Translations under genes and position numbers: made by a program
In this document: piece after piece, positions 35,350 through 46,875 of the stretch
Layout: each line of letters starts with the position of its first letter
Numbering within the stretch: position 1 is the stretch's first letter
Assembly: GCA_029959195.1 (NCBI GenBank)
Contig: CP114123.1
Location: 1,860,001-1,924,000 of the forward strand
Source: Dictyophora rubrovolvata
Taxonomy: Eukaryota > Basidiomycota > Agaricomycetes > Phallales > Phallaceae
Length of the DNA stretch: 64,000 nt
Direction: 5' to 3'
The notes under the pieces: generated by a model
What the model was told of the DNA's origin: nothing
Database searches by the model: none
Seen by the model: the letters and a program-made list of their open reading frames with translations, nothing else

Positions 35350-38300
35350 GATGAATTACTTTCACCAGTGGTCAATTGATGAAATGATATATTCCGCTCA
35401 AGTTTTTATGTTCCGAGATTGACTTTGACGTCGTCGTCGGCAACGCTGAGCGACGTCAATTTTTATGGGCAGTGAATGGAGGGGTGGTGAAGAAATTTGA
35501 CTCCGGAAATACCCGGGCGCCGTGACATGGCCTCTCGGCTTCATTTCGGCACTCCGTCACCATGTGTAGCCGAAACTTTCGTCAAAGTTTTCAAAATTTT
35601 CAAAAATTCAAAAATTGTGGTGTTTATCAGGATACCTCATAATACTAGGAAAATCGTATATCCATTTCAGAGGTAAATTACATCATATCTAATATCTAAC
35701 AACCAGGTTTCATATTTTACACAACCCATATCTATCCCATCGTTCAGAGCCTACCCCAACGGAGACGATGAACAGATCAAGAGGATCATAAGTTGCCTTT
35801 ACTTCTAAGAGACGAGGATAATTCTCAAGATCGAAGAATTTCTCTTGAAAGTGAGACTCCAGCACATCGGCTTCGTTAGAATAAGAGCCACTTTCGAATC
35901 CACCTGCTAGTGTATCTAGAACGGGAATTTGGCCATTCGTTAAATTGGAGCGAATTGCGATTGTTTGTGCGGCAGGGGTGTCGTCCGTCCAAAGGGCTAG
36001 TGCTAATATCTATCATGGAGTCACGGTTGAGCAGGAACTCCGGATTATTTTGTGCATCAACTTACGTGAGCTTTTGCTGTTCCCCATTTAGGATTGACAG
36101 CCGAATTGATATTCGCATTTCTTGCCACCTGACCTGCAGAGAAACTGTTGTCAGTGACTGACCCACATTATGTTTTTATAACATACCCCCTGCGACCATA
36201 TGTCCCAATAATCTTCGGAATCAAGAATCAACACCAAGAAAATTGCGCACACAGCAGGGTTTGAAAGATTTACCCAAGGCTTCCCATATCAAGAATCGTC
36301 TTGTATGCCTCTCCAATAACAAATACGCTTCCTCTGTATACCTTTTCAGGAATCAGCCTAGAGCCCAAGATCACGTCCAATCCAGTCGATGTACCATTCA
36401 TAATAATAAGGTCGTTCAGCCTCACTACACCGATATTAAACGTTGTACCGACCAACTGCGCCACTTTCGTCGCATCACTTAAAAAAGGTGCTAAAGAGGC
36501 ATTCATGGAGACTTCGGACGTTATATTCGGCCACATCGCTTGAAGAGACGACTCGGCAAGGCTGCGAGTTGCAGATAAAAGAAATGCCCGACGTTCAAAT
36601 CATCCCAGTCAAAAATATGCTTTGCATGTATCTCAATCAACCCAGCGGCGGCGGTGCTGTTCACGCTCGGTATTGTGGCGGTGTGAATTGTGTTGAACGT
36701 CGGAAAGGTGCGAAATGTAGTACTGATGATGACACCCCACGAGCCTGCGCCACCACCTCTTAATGCCCAGAACACTACACAAAATTACTATCAGCTCAAG
36801 CTACGCATCTAGCGAACTAACCCTACAGTCGGAATGGGAGCCCTCGGACGCAGTTATCAATTCCCCATTAGCTGTAACAATTTGGAAAGCTCAAATGCGA
36901 AATTTGTTAGTAGGTATCACCAATATTATGTATCGAGTCTGGATTACTCACCCAGTGCATTATCAGCCGCGAGGCCAAATGCAGGTGAAAGATACGCATG
37001 ACCCGCACCCTGTACATATCCACCTGATGGTGCAATAGAAGCACTGGTCCCTCCTACCACGATTTTCCCCTCTGTCTTTGCAGCATCATAAAGATCACCG
37101 GTGATAACGCCACTTCCCACTGTAACAGCACTACCAAGGTTTACCCCATTTATGATAAACTCATCATGAAACGTGACGTTTTTGAAATTATGCGTCCACA
37201 ATAAAAACGAGCTTTTTGCTGTTGATCTGCCGAGGAAGTCGTGTCCAGATGATTTGATGGAAACCCGAAGGTTATATTGGGATGCAAAGCGTACACCTGC
37301 CTAAAATTTTATGCTTTTAAAAGGCAGACCAGTCTTGCAACGAGAGGGAGACAATATCTTCCTACCTGAATATGTGCGACATCCGTCGCATTTACAGCTA
37401 GAACAGGCACTAGACCTTGTCCACAGTTGGGAGTATCTCGAAAACAGATCGAAGGCGGGTTTGCTAGGTAATCCTATCCAGACATGTCAGCTCCACTTGA
37501 GACAACCTCATCCTTATCAACTTGACCGTACTTGTTCCCAATTAGGCTAAAGCAGGGGGATTACCATCAAAACATTATGAAATGTTTCTCCGCTACTTCA
37601 CGCAACCTATTTCACTTACCGAAAGCATCGCTCCAGGAATCGATCGTCTAAACGTGTCGTCATCCCATAATGCATCTGAGCATCCCCCTGTTGCCATTCC
37701 TGGCAAAATTTCCCACTAGGCACAACATTTAATAATTGACCTCCAATTGAAGCGTTGAACTGCTGCAGTGTTTGTGCAGAAGGAAAGCCTGGATCTCCAG
37801 GCTGATTTCGACAGCTATTACTATTATTAGTAGTAGCGGCATACACCGTGCTGAAGGAAGTCGAAACGAAGAGAGGTAACAATGTGGAGGTTAGACGGAA
37901 CATTGTCTATCTCGCTTGCAAAGCATAGTTCTACTCTTTTATCCACAGACGATGCCATCGGCCCGACAGTTCAATGATCTAGGACCTAGAAATTGATATC
38001 AGAAAGGCGACGAATGACTGTCAATGGGATGGATGTCACGCCATTAAATCAATGCTAGTGCTTTGACCATGCAAACACATGATTCAGCTTCGATAAGAGA
38101 ACAATCTTGGGAAAATACATCCCTATTATCGCTTTAGAATAACTCAAAAACGAATGAACCTCCCTCGTCTAACATGTGGTCTGCGAATTCGACTCAGTTG
38201 ATGTGAAGAAAATCCAGTCTGAATCCGCATGATGCTGATTTTGCAGGACCGAGCCGCGTACGAATTATGAATTCATCTTAGAAGCCAGCTTCTGTACAGC

Positions 38301-38350
38301 GGGGCTTCGCTTTAGGCGTAATTCTAGGCCGTCATTATTTGATCATATGT
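35289..38350. repeat. Segmental duplication, copy 1
   Basis: This stretch matches 58976-63055 in the same orientation. It covers part of mitofusin exon 1, the mitofusin upstream region, a complete but broken oxidoreductase copy (35710-37903) and its upstream flank. Relative to copy 2 it lacks about 1 kb near 38035-38137. Confidence 0.85.
35710..37903 (-). pseudogene. Broken berberine-bridge-type FAD oxidoreductase (copy 1)
   Basis: This is nearly identical to the gene at 59346-61564, with the same signal peptide (MFRLTSTLLPLFVSTSF), 15-nt microexon (37532-37546) and FAD-domain exons (ASIAPSGGYVQGAGH). Two indels break it. Near 37690 there is a net gain of 5 bases, so that after GKFCQE the frame is lost where copy 2 reads IGGCSDALW. 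Near 36540-36590 there is a net loss of about 10 bases, so the frame is lost after LAALP where copy 2 continues into TYEFSLPAMW. In-frame indels occur near 36400-36425. The stop equivalent is at 35710-35712. It is probably a pseudogene, unless the differences are sequencing errors. Confidence 0.8.
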
Positions 38351-38679
38351 AAGTGAAGTCTCCGAGCTGAACAGTGAATCTAGTGAAGTTTGTCTAGCAT
38401 TTGATCAATTGCGTGCTTTTTAATTCGGACTATACGTTACTCCAGCATACATGAAGAAAAGCTTAAGCCTCGCAAATAGGTTACATTTATTTTAACGTAA
38501 AAGGATGAAACCAAGTGATCTATTCGCCCCATGGTGACATTTAAAGCTTCTCATTAACATTAAGTTCATTTACAAATCCATTTCAACCGTAATAACAACA
38601 CATTAGTTCAATCAACGTCAAAGAAAGAAAGAAAAACTCAAGCTTATAACTCTACGTTACATTATATTTTTTGTTTCGT

Positions 38680-41600
38680 TCATGGAATAATCGTCGTAGT
38701 GTTGAAAAGGCGAGGACAGACGGGCTCGGTAAGTATTTTACCGAATTCACCAGCTACCCAGAGTACGACTCCGTTTGTCCATCCAAAGCCAGCCTACATA
38801 AAGGAACAAAAACAAAAATACCAAATTAGTGAATGTCCACAACTGTACCGACAAGAGAAAAAAAACTCCGACCTGTACGGTATATTCTCCGCCAACACCG
38901 GCTTCGTCCACATCGGTGAGAGAGAACTTTTCAAACATCTGTTGAAAATGAGTGGAAGTTTTATTTTCATCCAATCTACACAAAAGTCGAGGCTTACGAT
39001 ACCGGTGTTATTCAAACTCGCGGTAATATTTAGCTGATCAGGCGGCAGACGGTCTACAAAGTTAGGAATAGAACCTCCAGTCGCAACCCTAAACCCCTCA
39101 ACCCATTAATACACACGTCAAAATTCAAACGCTTATCAACCCACCAATTACAATAAGCACTCGCAATATACCTATTACTCAACTCCCGCATCAGCGTCGC
39201 AGCCCACCCCTCACGTTTAACGGTGACATTCCCGCCATTGGCAATAGTCAACCCCGAATCGAGCGAGTTAACATCAGCTCCAACAGGGAACGAAGGTCCG
39301 CCTGCTCTAGTCTGTTGAGGTAATTGAGAGATAGCCACACCTAATTGACCATCTGGAACAAGGTCGAATGTGTTTTGAAAAGCGAGGGGTTGGGGAAGCG
39401 GGAATGATGTAAGGTTTGAGGGTAGATTTTGGAGTGCTTGAAGAATTATGTATTGGTGTGGTGGCCATGTGTTGGGAGAGTCCCTTTTTAAAGATTTTGA
39501 GAACAAGTTATGACGTGGAATTTGGTGACGCACCACTGTAAACCAGTTGTAATCCAAGTCACAGGTACAGTACCGTTAAACCTAAAATAAAAAGTCAACA
39601 CGTACTCTCCTGACAAGAATAATAACCGAAAAAAAAAACCAACTTGTTTAGAACCATATTAATAGCTGAAAACGCTCCAAACGCGTTTTGCGCATTGCTC
39701 AACACCTCATCCGGGAAAATTCCATTCCAGTACGGATAAAACGTCGCAGTGGACCAAAGATCGTTCCTCGCATTAGACGTCAAATTAAAATCGTAAAACG
39801 CTAATTTTTTAGAATCCCAGAAAAGGTCTAATATGGCAGCTCGCAAATTTGATGCAACGGAACGGTGGAACGCCGCTCGTGCGAGTGCTGTCTGGTTCGT
39901 GACAGTTGTCGGTTTGCCGTGTCCGTTTTTGACGGTTTGCGTAGCTGTCATTTCGTAAAGATCTGCGATGCGAACTCGGGCGTTATCTGATTAATTGGAA
40001 TACTAAGCTAAGCATCAAAGCGGAAAGAAGGTGAAGCCACATACATAACATGCTGTTCAAACAAACAGGTGTCGTATTTCTAACATTAAGAGTCCGCAAC
40101 TGAGGATCGTTGAACGTTAGATTGCCTAGACCTGGCTGCTTAACCCATCGAGAAGAGTAGTCCCAGCCTAGAAAGAAAACATTCACGCTACAGCGCCAAT
40201 ACTATAACATTCTGGCTTTATCTTATCATACCGGTTTCAGCTCCGGAAGCCAGCTCAGCAAAAAGATCCGCTTGCTCCGAAAGTGTAAAGTTGGGAACGA
40301 TATCACCCGTTCCTGCACCATGAACCGTTTGATAATCTGCAAGATACGACTAAAAATAAAACGGTTGTAAAAGCGAGATAACACGAATATGGACTCTATG
40401 ACGGACCTCAGGTCTAGGTGCGCTGTTAATGTCGACGGCATAATGAGAGATTGCGTGCGTAACATTTGTGTAGGGCGATGTGAGATTGAATGTACGATTT
40501 GATAACCACCATTGGAGTTCGACCTGATAAGAGAAGTAATGAGTGTGAAAGGTCTCAAATGACAGAACAAGATGTGTACCTCCGCAAGAGGAAGCGCTCG
40601 TGTCAGGATACTAACATCGCCAGTTCCTTGAACATAGTTAAACAACATCTTTTAAAGTGTTTTTAAAGTGCATGAGCAAAACTCAGTGATGACTTTTCTT
40701 CGAGAGGACGAACACGTACATGAATGAACAAAGGTGGTTGAGACCTGTTTAGGTAGTATATCCGGCCGCCATTAGGGATGAATCCAAACAGCTCAATCTC
40801 ATCCATGAAATTCTGAAGCGTGTTATTCGCAATGTCAAACAACTCGGATTTGATAAGACCCTCAATGATGAAGTAGCTATCCCAGTAATCTAAGAATAGA
40901 TTTTTTAGGTGATAGGAACGATATTAGAGGGAGGCAACCTACACTGTTCCCTAAACCGGCCACCCGGAACGACAAACGTATGGTTAAGCGGAATAAGGGT
41001 ACTATCACATTTGCCAGACGTGCACAATGTAGAGGCGTTCGTAGAACGAACGAGCTGCGCCCAAAAGCCGTGTACTGTCTGCGACCACACCTTTACAAGT
41101 GGATCTGACACATTCTTGAGGAATGCAGGATTGTCGGTAAACTCCGGTAGTGCACCCGCTTCCAATTCAAGACCTTCACCTTGCTGAATAATCAATCCAA
41201 AAAGTCAGCTTGCGAAATGAGAATTCATGAACACCTCTCGTTGTGACGTACGAAATCATTGTCTACGAAGGTTTCAATCGCCCTGATGGTGATGTTGTTA
41301 ACGCCGTTGACGGCTAGAGCGTTGAAGTCTGCTAGGGTTTTGTTGACTGTTCCTACTGTAGGCTTGTCCACGAATGTCTTCGAGTCAACAAAAAGTTGTG
41401 CCAAGTCGACAGATTGAATGATCTAGATGACGTGGACATATATATATATATTGTTGTGTTTGAACATCGTTCAAAAGAGTGTGAAATGAATACTGACAGC
41501 ACCGGCACAGAAAATTTCACTAGGACACCATGACTGTTTCGGTGGCAACGGTGCACCAGATGCTATCAGAGAATTCAACGGGGCTGTCGGACTAGGTACG

Positions 41601-41776
41601 GATGTGGAAATTGTCACGACCTCCGACGATGTCTGAATCGGAGTGGGACTCGGAAGCAACGTCGTCGTCGAAGATGGGGGTCGACGGGCAGCGCTTGGTA
41701 CAGCCGCAGCAGAAGGAACTTGTAAGCCAGTTAAGGCTAAAGCAGTGAATAAAAGAAGCCTTGTGGCGACGGACAT
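38680..41776 (-). CDS. Secreted GH37 trehalase
   Basis: The start at 41776 gives a signal peptide (MSVATRLLLFTALALTGLQV) followed by a Ser/Thr/Pro-rich linker of about 60 residues. Exons then encode QLFVDSKTFVDKPTV and the first trehalase signature, PGGRFREQYYWDSY, assembled across the intron at 40943-40892. TGWDYSSRW follows at about 40160, the segment with the catalytic acid Asp. The second signature QWDSPNTWPP is assembled across the intron at 39534-39492, with Ser where Tyr is usual. The end has GVGGEYTVQ joined to AGFGWTNGVVLW, with the stop at 38680-38682. More than ten exons. GH37 enzymes hydrolyse alpha,alpha-trehalose to two glucose; the signal peptide and linker suggest an extracellular or wall-bound acid trehalase. 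Confidence 0.93.
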
Positions 41777-43161
41777 GATAGCTCGGAACGGGATATACAG
41801 ACTCGGGGAAGGGCCTGGTCGAATGACAGCAAACTGCTTGCTCGCTATACAGAACCTCGGTGTGGCAAAACCCACGGGTGCACACCCCACTTCGATTATT
41901 TATTTGTATTCGATTAAATTAGCGTCGCCTGGATTTTCTCGGCAAATTGAATTCCAATAGTGTGCCGGCTGTACGCAATTAGAAGTCATGTGGATTCTGA
42001 CCCGATGGTTCCAAGTAGTATACATATAGACTATGACGCTGCGGTTAATTTTAAAAAAGAAAGATCACTCCCAGAGGAAGAAGATGTTACGGTATTAAAA
42101 CTGGCAACAACCCTTTCGAAATTCGTCACGATAGCTATGATAGAAACGAGTCCGCTGACTTTGCCACTGTCGGCCCTGGAGGACAGCGAAACACAGAAAA
42201 AAACAGTTTCTTCGTGTATATTAGTCGAAGAAAGAAAAAAGGGTTGCAGCCTTATTTTTTGTGGGGTTAGGAAAATGACGAAATTAATTGACAGCAGACC
42301 AGACCAAGTGGAGTTTCGAGGCAAGACCATGTGACTTCCATCCGTCACACATCACAGTCACCACATGGTCATGACCTCCGGAAGCTCCTTAGTGGACGGC
42401 TAGCCATGCATCATCATAATAAACAGTGCCAGATTTAAAGAACCTTCGCCATCGAGGTCCATGACACGTTCTAGTACATAATACCTGACGTGAACACGGT
42501 GCCGAGCATTTTTGGACCTCCTCGGAGTCTTTAAATCCCGAATCCAGACTGTTAGCACAAAGCCCTTTTGTGAATACCACAAAATTGCTGCGGAACAATA
42601 CATATGACCGTGCCGTGCTGAAATAGCATCTCGACAGATCTCGACAGAGGTTCAGGGAAAGTCAGGTTCCCTCCGGATGCGCCACATGCTCACCCCTGCT
42701 CAACCCCAGCCTGAGAATCCCGATCCGCTATGTGAATCTGCCGTAAGAAAATCGATGATGTACGCTTTAGCGATAATTTTGCTTTTTCTTCATTTCTTCG
42801 CTACTTGTGAGCCGAAACTATGCGTTAGCGGTCTAATCACGATTGGGTCGCGGAACACGGCAGTATGGTCTAGTAAACTCAGAAAACAGCACCACATTCA
42901 AATTCGTTCCGAATCCGAATTATGTGTCAGAGAATTGGAAGTTCATTCATTTCAAGATGTCTAAGTGGGCGTTATTGCGTTGACATCTTGGGAGATGCAC
43001 AGAATGCATGAGGTAGTCAGTCACCCTTGTTTTCGTGTTTCTAATTCTTTAAATACGATCATGAATCTTGATATCGAGAGAGATCACGATCACATTCATT
43101 TGGTAGTGATAAGACACTGATAGCATACTTAATAGAAGGAATAAAAACCTCACCAAAGAAA
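41777..43161. other. Spacer between trehalase and permease genes
   Basis: Upstream region of the trehalase gene and downstream region of the permease gene, both on the minus strand. Short frames at 41960-42334 (plus), 42031-42348 (minus) and 42677-42964 (plus) have no recognisable motif and no splice support. Confidence 0.4.
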
Positions 43162-46100
43162 CTATTCCTCGCGTTTGTTTTTAAACTCGTTGCACAAAGT
43201 TCCAACTCCTTCATCGGGTTTTCCAGAATCTGAATCTGAGAACGCCACGGTCCTAACACTGCCTTTAAACCTTCCCTTGCCATATAAAAACCAGGCACAC
43301 AAGACAAGGATCAAAACTCCTCCAATAGCAACAATCGCATAGTTCATGTTCAGCGTCGTGACAGGTCTTGAGGTAGGTAGAATAAAGAGTACGGACACAA
43401 ACACGGAGAACTGAATAAACTGAGATTAAAGTTCATACGAACAAATACGTTAGTGGTGCCTACCAGAAAACTAGCGACGTTGATGCACCTGCTATATTTT
43501 CCCAAGTGAAACGGACCACGATGGTGTAAACTGGCATCGAAAGTAAGACTCAAGAAAGGAATAGAGAAATGAGGAGGGAAAACATGCCTGTCGGGCCAAA
43601 TAACACGGACGAGTATGGGCATGGAATAAGACAACATCACGGACACAGCCGCATCTAACGTCATACGAATTTGAAATGGAACATTCAACCCATAAATGAA
43701 AGAGAAAAACACACTTGATAAAACAGCGTTAACTAATTTAGTACGTTAGCTTCAGGCATGTGGAAAATTAATGAAACTCACATGCAACGGGAGACCCAAT
43801 ATATGCGCAACAAATCACACATCCAACGAAAACACTAACCCACACTCCGAGCCAAGGAGCTTGTCCTGACGTAAGTGACATGAATGCTGATCTGAATGGA
43901 AGAGCATTATCTCGTGCTAGAGCATAGAACAACCGAGACGAAGCGGTCCATGCTCTTAAAAATCCAAAAAAGGGCATCCAAAAGGGGAAATTATTATTAG
44001 TAATGATGTTCACTTGTGTAATATTATATTATTAAACCCACGTTATGGCCGCGAAGAACCTATGCGAGGCGAATATGAACTTTTCAGCCAGTTAATACAT
44101 ATAATGTACGTAAAACAACACATACTGCGCGCAGCCTACGATCACTAAACTGACGATCGTCAGATCGCGTCCCACGGCATCAAAATAGAGTTGAGCGATT
44201 GGAATGCTAAACGAGGTGGATTGAACGGAGGCGATGGATTGAACTGAAAAGAGCAGTGCAAGCATATATGCGAGACCTATGATCCAGCTTCCCGCTATAG
44301 ACGTTACTGTAAAGATATCATGAATCTCAGCTCTGAATCTGACTATCTCGATGTGATTCATGTGAAAACCCAATCGAGCTAACCTATTGCCAAAGGGGCT
44401 AGAAGTTCTGCATTCTGGGCTTCTTCGGCGACTTGAAAAAAAAGGGAAGCACCAGAAAGTAGATGTCAAAGGCTACGAATTTGAAGTATTATGATAACCG
44501 ACGACACAGACCTTGCGCAGCCGTCTCGCATCCTTCAAGTGTGTACACCGCCTACCAAAGCGCCATTATTCGGTTCGGTAAGTAAGTTAGAAGGAAGAGA
44601 GTTACACGAGCAACTCATAGGTCAAGCGTGTGGCGACGAACTTGATATTGTTTGACTTACCTGTAGGAACCCGAGCAATACAACAAAACCGCTGTTATCC
44701 CATCCGGTAAAGTTCTCAAGACTGGTGAATACAAAAAGGGCTGAATTCTACAAGTGGCATTAGGCACCATCAGAAGAAAAATTCATACATAGTGAGCACA
44801 TGTTATTTTTGTATTGTATTAAAAAAGACCTGTTCTTTACCTTATGTGGTGCTTTGACCAACAGTGATATAACTAAAAATAAAGTTCCGCTAAGAGTCCA
44901 CTACACTATTTTCGTCGTAAGCAATTGAAACGTCAGAAATCCCCACTTTGAAGAAAGTAGTATCTGAACTCAACTCACAATTGACTTTAGACACCATCCC
45001 AACGGCCCGTGTGCCAATCGTATTAATGACACCGCTTAGAATGTTGATTCCCCAAGCTATAGCAACTACCTCGACTATCATCATCAAGCCAAAGTTGAGA
45101 TATTATCGATCTTCTAATGAGTTTCTTTACGTCAAAAATTAGAGTTTAGGTTTGCGCACTTCTTGATAACGTTGCTCCTGTACCGACTTCAGCGAGAGAT
45201 GCGATGTAAAGCGCAGTACTGTCAATTTTGAACAGATTTGAAAAAAGTCACCAATGAGTTATACAAATAACATACCTCAAATTTCCGGAACACCCGGTGA
45301 AGATCATTGCAAAAGTATATAACAAACCGGTTACGAAGCTATATAATTAAACGAATGAACACTCGAGATAAAATTGATACCGGAGCATTCAAATTTTCTT
45401 TTCTTACCCTAACGCCGGATACTCTGGTTTCATGGCACAAACCCAATAATACTAATAGTAAAGTGAATTGCATACCGCGAAGCCTGAGTCTCAGCCACTG
45501 ATAATCGTATTACGTAACATACCAAACCACCCATTGTCGGAAGAGCACTACAAATCTCAGCTAGGCACAATGCTATGAGGAACATGAATATGGAGCAGAT
45601 CTAATATATAAGTAATAAAACGCGACGACAAAAGACTTGTGTCAATGGTTACTTACATTCCACCCCCAGAATAGACCTAGGGGGCCTCCTGATTTGGTTA
45701 TCATTCGTTTCAGAAGAGCCTAGTCGAGAAAAAAGCAAACCTGAGAACAACCTAAGAAGCAAGATTACGACCTTAAAGAGAGAATTGTATGAATATGATT
45801 AAGCGGGCTTACCCCGTTTGAAAGGCACTCGACATTCCTAGGGGTTATAATTAATAAGAAGTAATATGAAAGCCATGTGTTGCTGCTATCTTACCGGTCA
45901 AAATACCAATGGCGCTGTTAATGCAATATAAATAGTACAAGTGTTGCATTGTAATACAGTACACATAATAACGGAGTTGAAATACTCACCAGAAACTAAG
46001 ACCAATGACCCCTCCAAAGGACATATTTCGCTTGAATTGGGGCGCATAACCTAGTTCTCGTAAGCGCAAATCGGATTTGTCTTGACTATCATTATTATTA

Positions 46101-46183
46101 ATCTGATCTTTCTCAGATTTCAACGCCCGTCTGGCTTCAGGCTTGAACGTTGCCACTGTAGCATTCTCCAATTCAATGTTCAT
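43162..46183 (-). CDS. APC-superfamily amino acid/amine permease
   Basis: Exon 1 (46183 to about 45989) encodes a charged N-terminal tail ending in LRELGYAPQFKRNMSFGGVIGLSFW, typical of fungal amino acid/choline/GABA permeases. Very short exons follow (SAIGILT at about 45900, MSSAFQTG at about 45830), then SGGPLGLFWGWN, the conserved glycine-rich first-helix motif. Later exons give ICSIFMFLIALCLAEICSALPTMGG, a helix pair at about 44340-44100 (IIGLAYMLALLFSVQSIASV), ASSRLFYALARDNALPF at about 43920 and a final helix YAIVAIGGVLILVLCAWFLYG with the stop at 43162. About twelve membrane helices are expected in the plasma membrane. The substrate is an inference. The gene has more than ten exons and is divergent from the GH20 gene. 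A TATAAAA on the coding strand lies at 46307-46301. Confidence 0.88.
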
Positions 46184-46875
46184 GGCAAGTAGAATAAGAG
46201 GAGGAAGAAGCAGATATCGAAGTTTGAACTTTTGATTGGATAGAGAAGGAGGCTTTGATATCGCGCTTATTCCGAATTCGAAGTCTTAGGCTGATTCTTT
46301 TTTTATACTCCACTTCACATGATATCGATGCGGACTAAACTTTCGCCAATTTGGGGTTGGTGGAGGGAAGATAACGAGCGGAACATATGTCGTAGATGGT
46401 TGAATTTCAAATAGACAAGGATGTATTTCATGTGGAGAACATTGAACAATGATTCATGAATAGCGTTTCTTCCTGGTTTTAGGATGAGTCTCACTTCTGA
46501 CAAGATAAGTCAGACATAAAGCACATAAGACAATGACTGGATGAATTACCTTATGATAATATCATCTCACTTGCTAAATATAACGTATAAACTGTGTGTG
46601 GACGACATTGACAGAACGCCTGGGCCAGTGCCACGAAACGCATCACGCCAGTCACACAAGTGTTACGCGACCATAGGTGCGCATGATACCAGCCCATCGT
46701 CAGCGGACGATGTATCCACGTGGAAGCGTAAAAGTTATGCATGCTGGCAACAAGAAAAGGAAAGATAACAAAAAAACGACCTTCTCAATACTGAAGACAA
46801 AATGAATGGATAAAAGGATGGCATCTCAATTTATTTAGCATATCACACTTCTTTAGGCGTTTTACTAGTCACTGC
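46184..46875. promoter_or_regulatory. Divergent promoter between permease and GH20 genes
   Basis: About 690 bases lie between two divergent starts. A TATAAAA at 46301-46307 (minus strand) fits the permease. No clear TATA was found for the GH20 side. Only short frames are present. Confidence 0.4.

Noticed and set aside
42031-42348. 105-codon minus-strand frame and overlapping plus-strand frame between trehalase and permease
   Set aside because: Neither has motifs or splice support, and they overlap each other on opposite strands.
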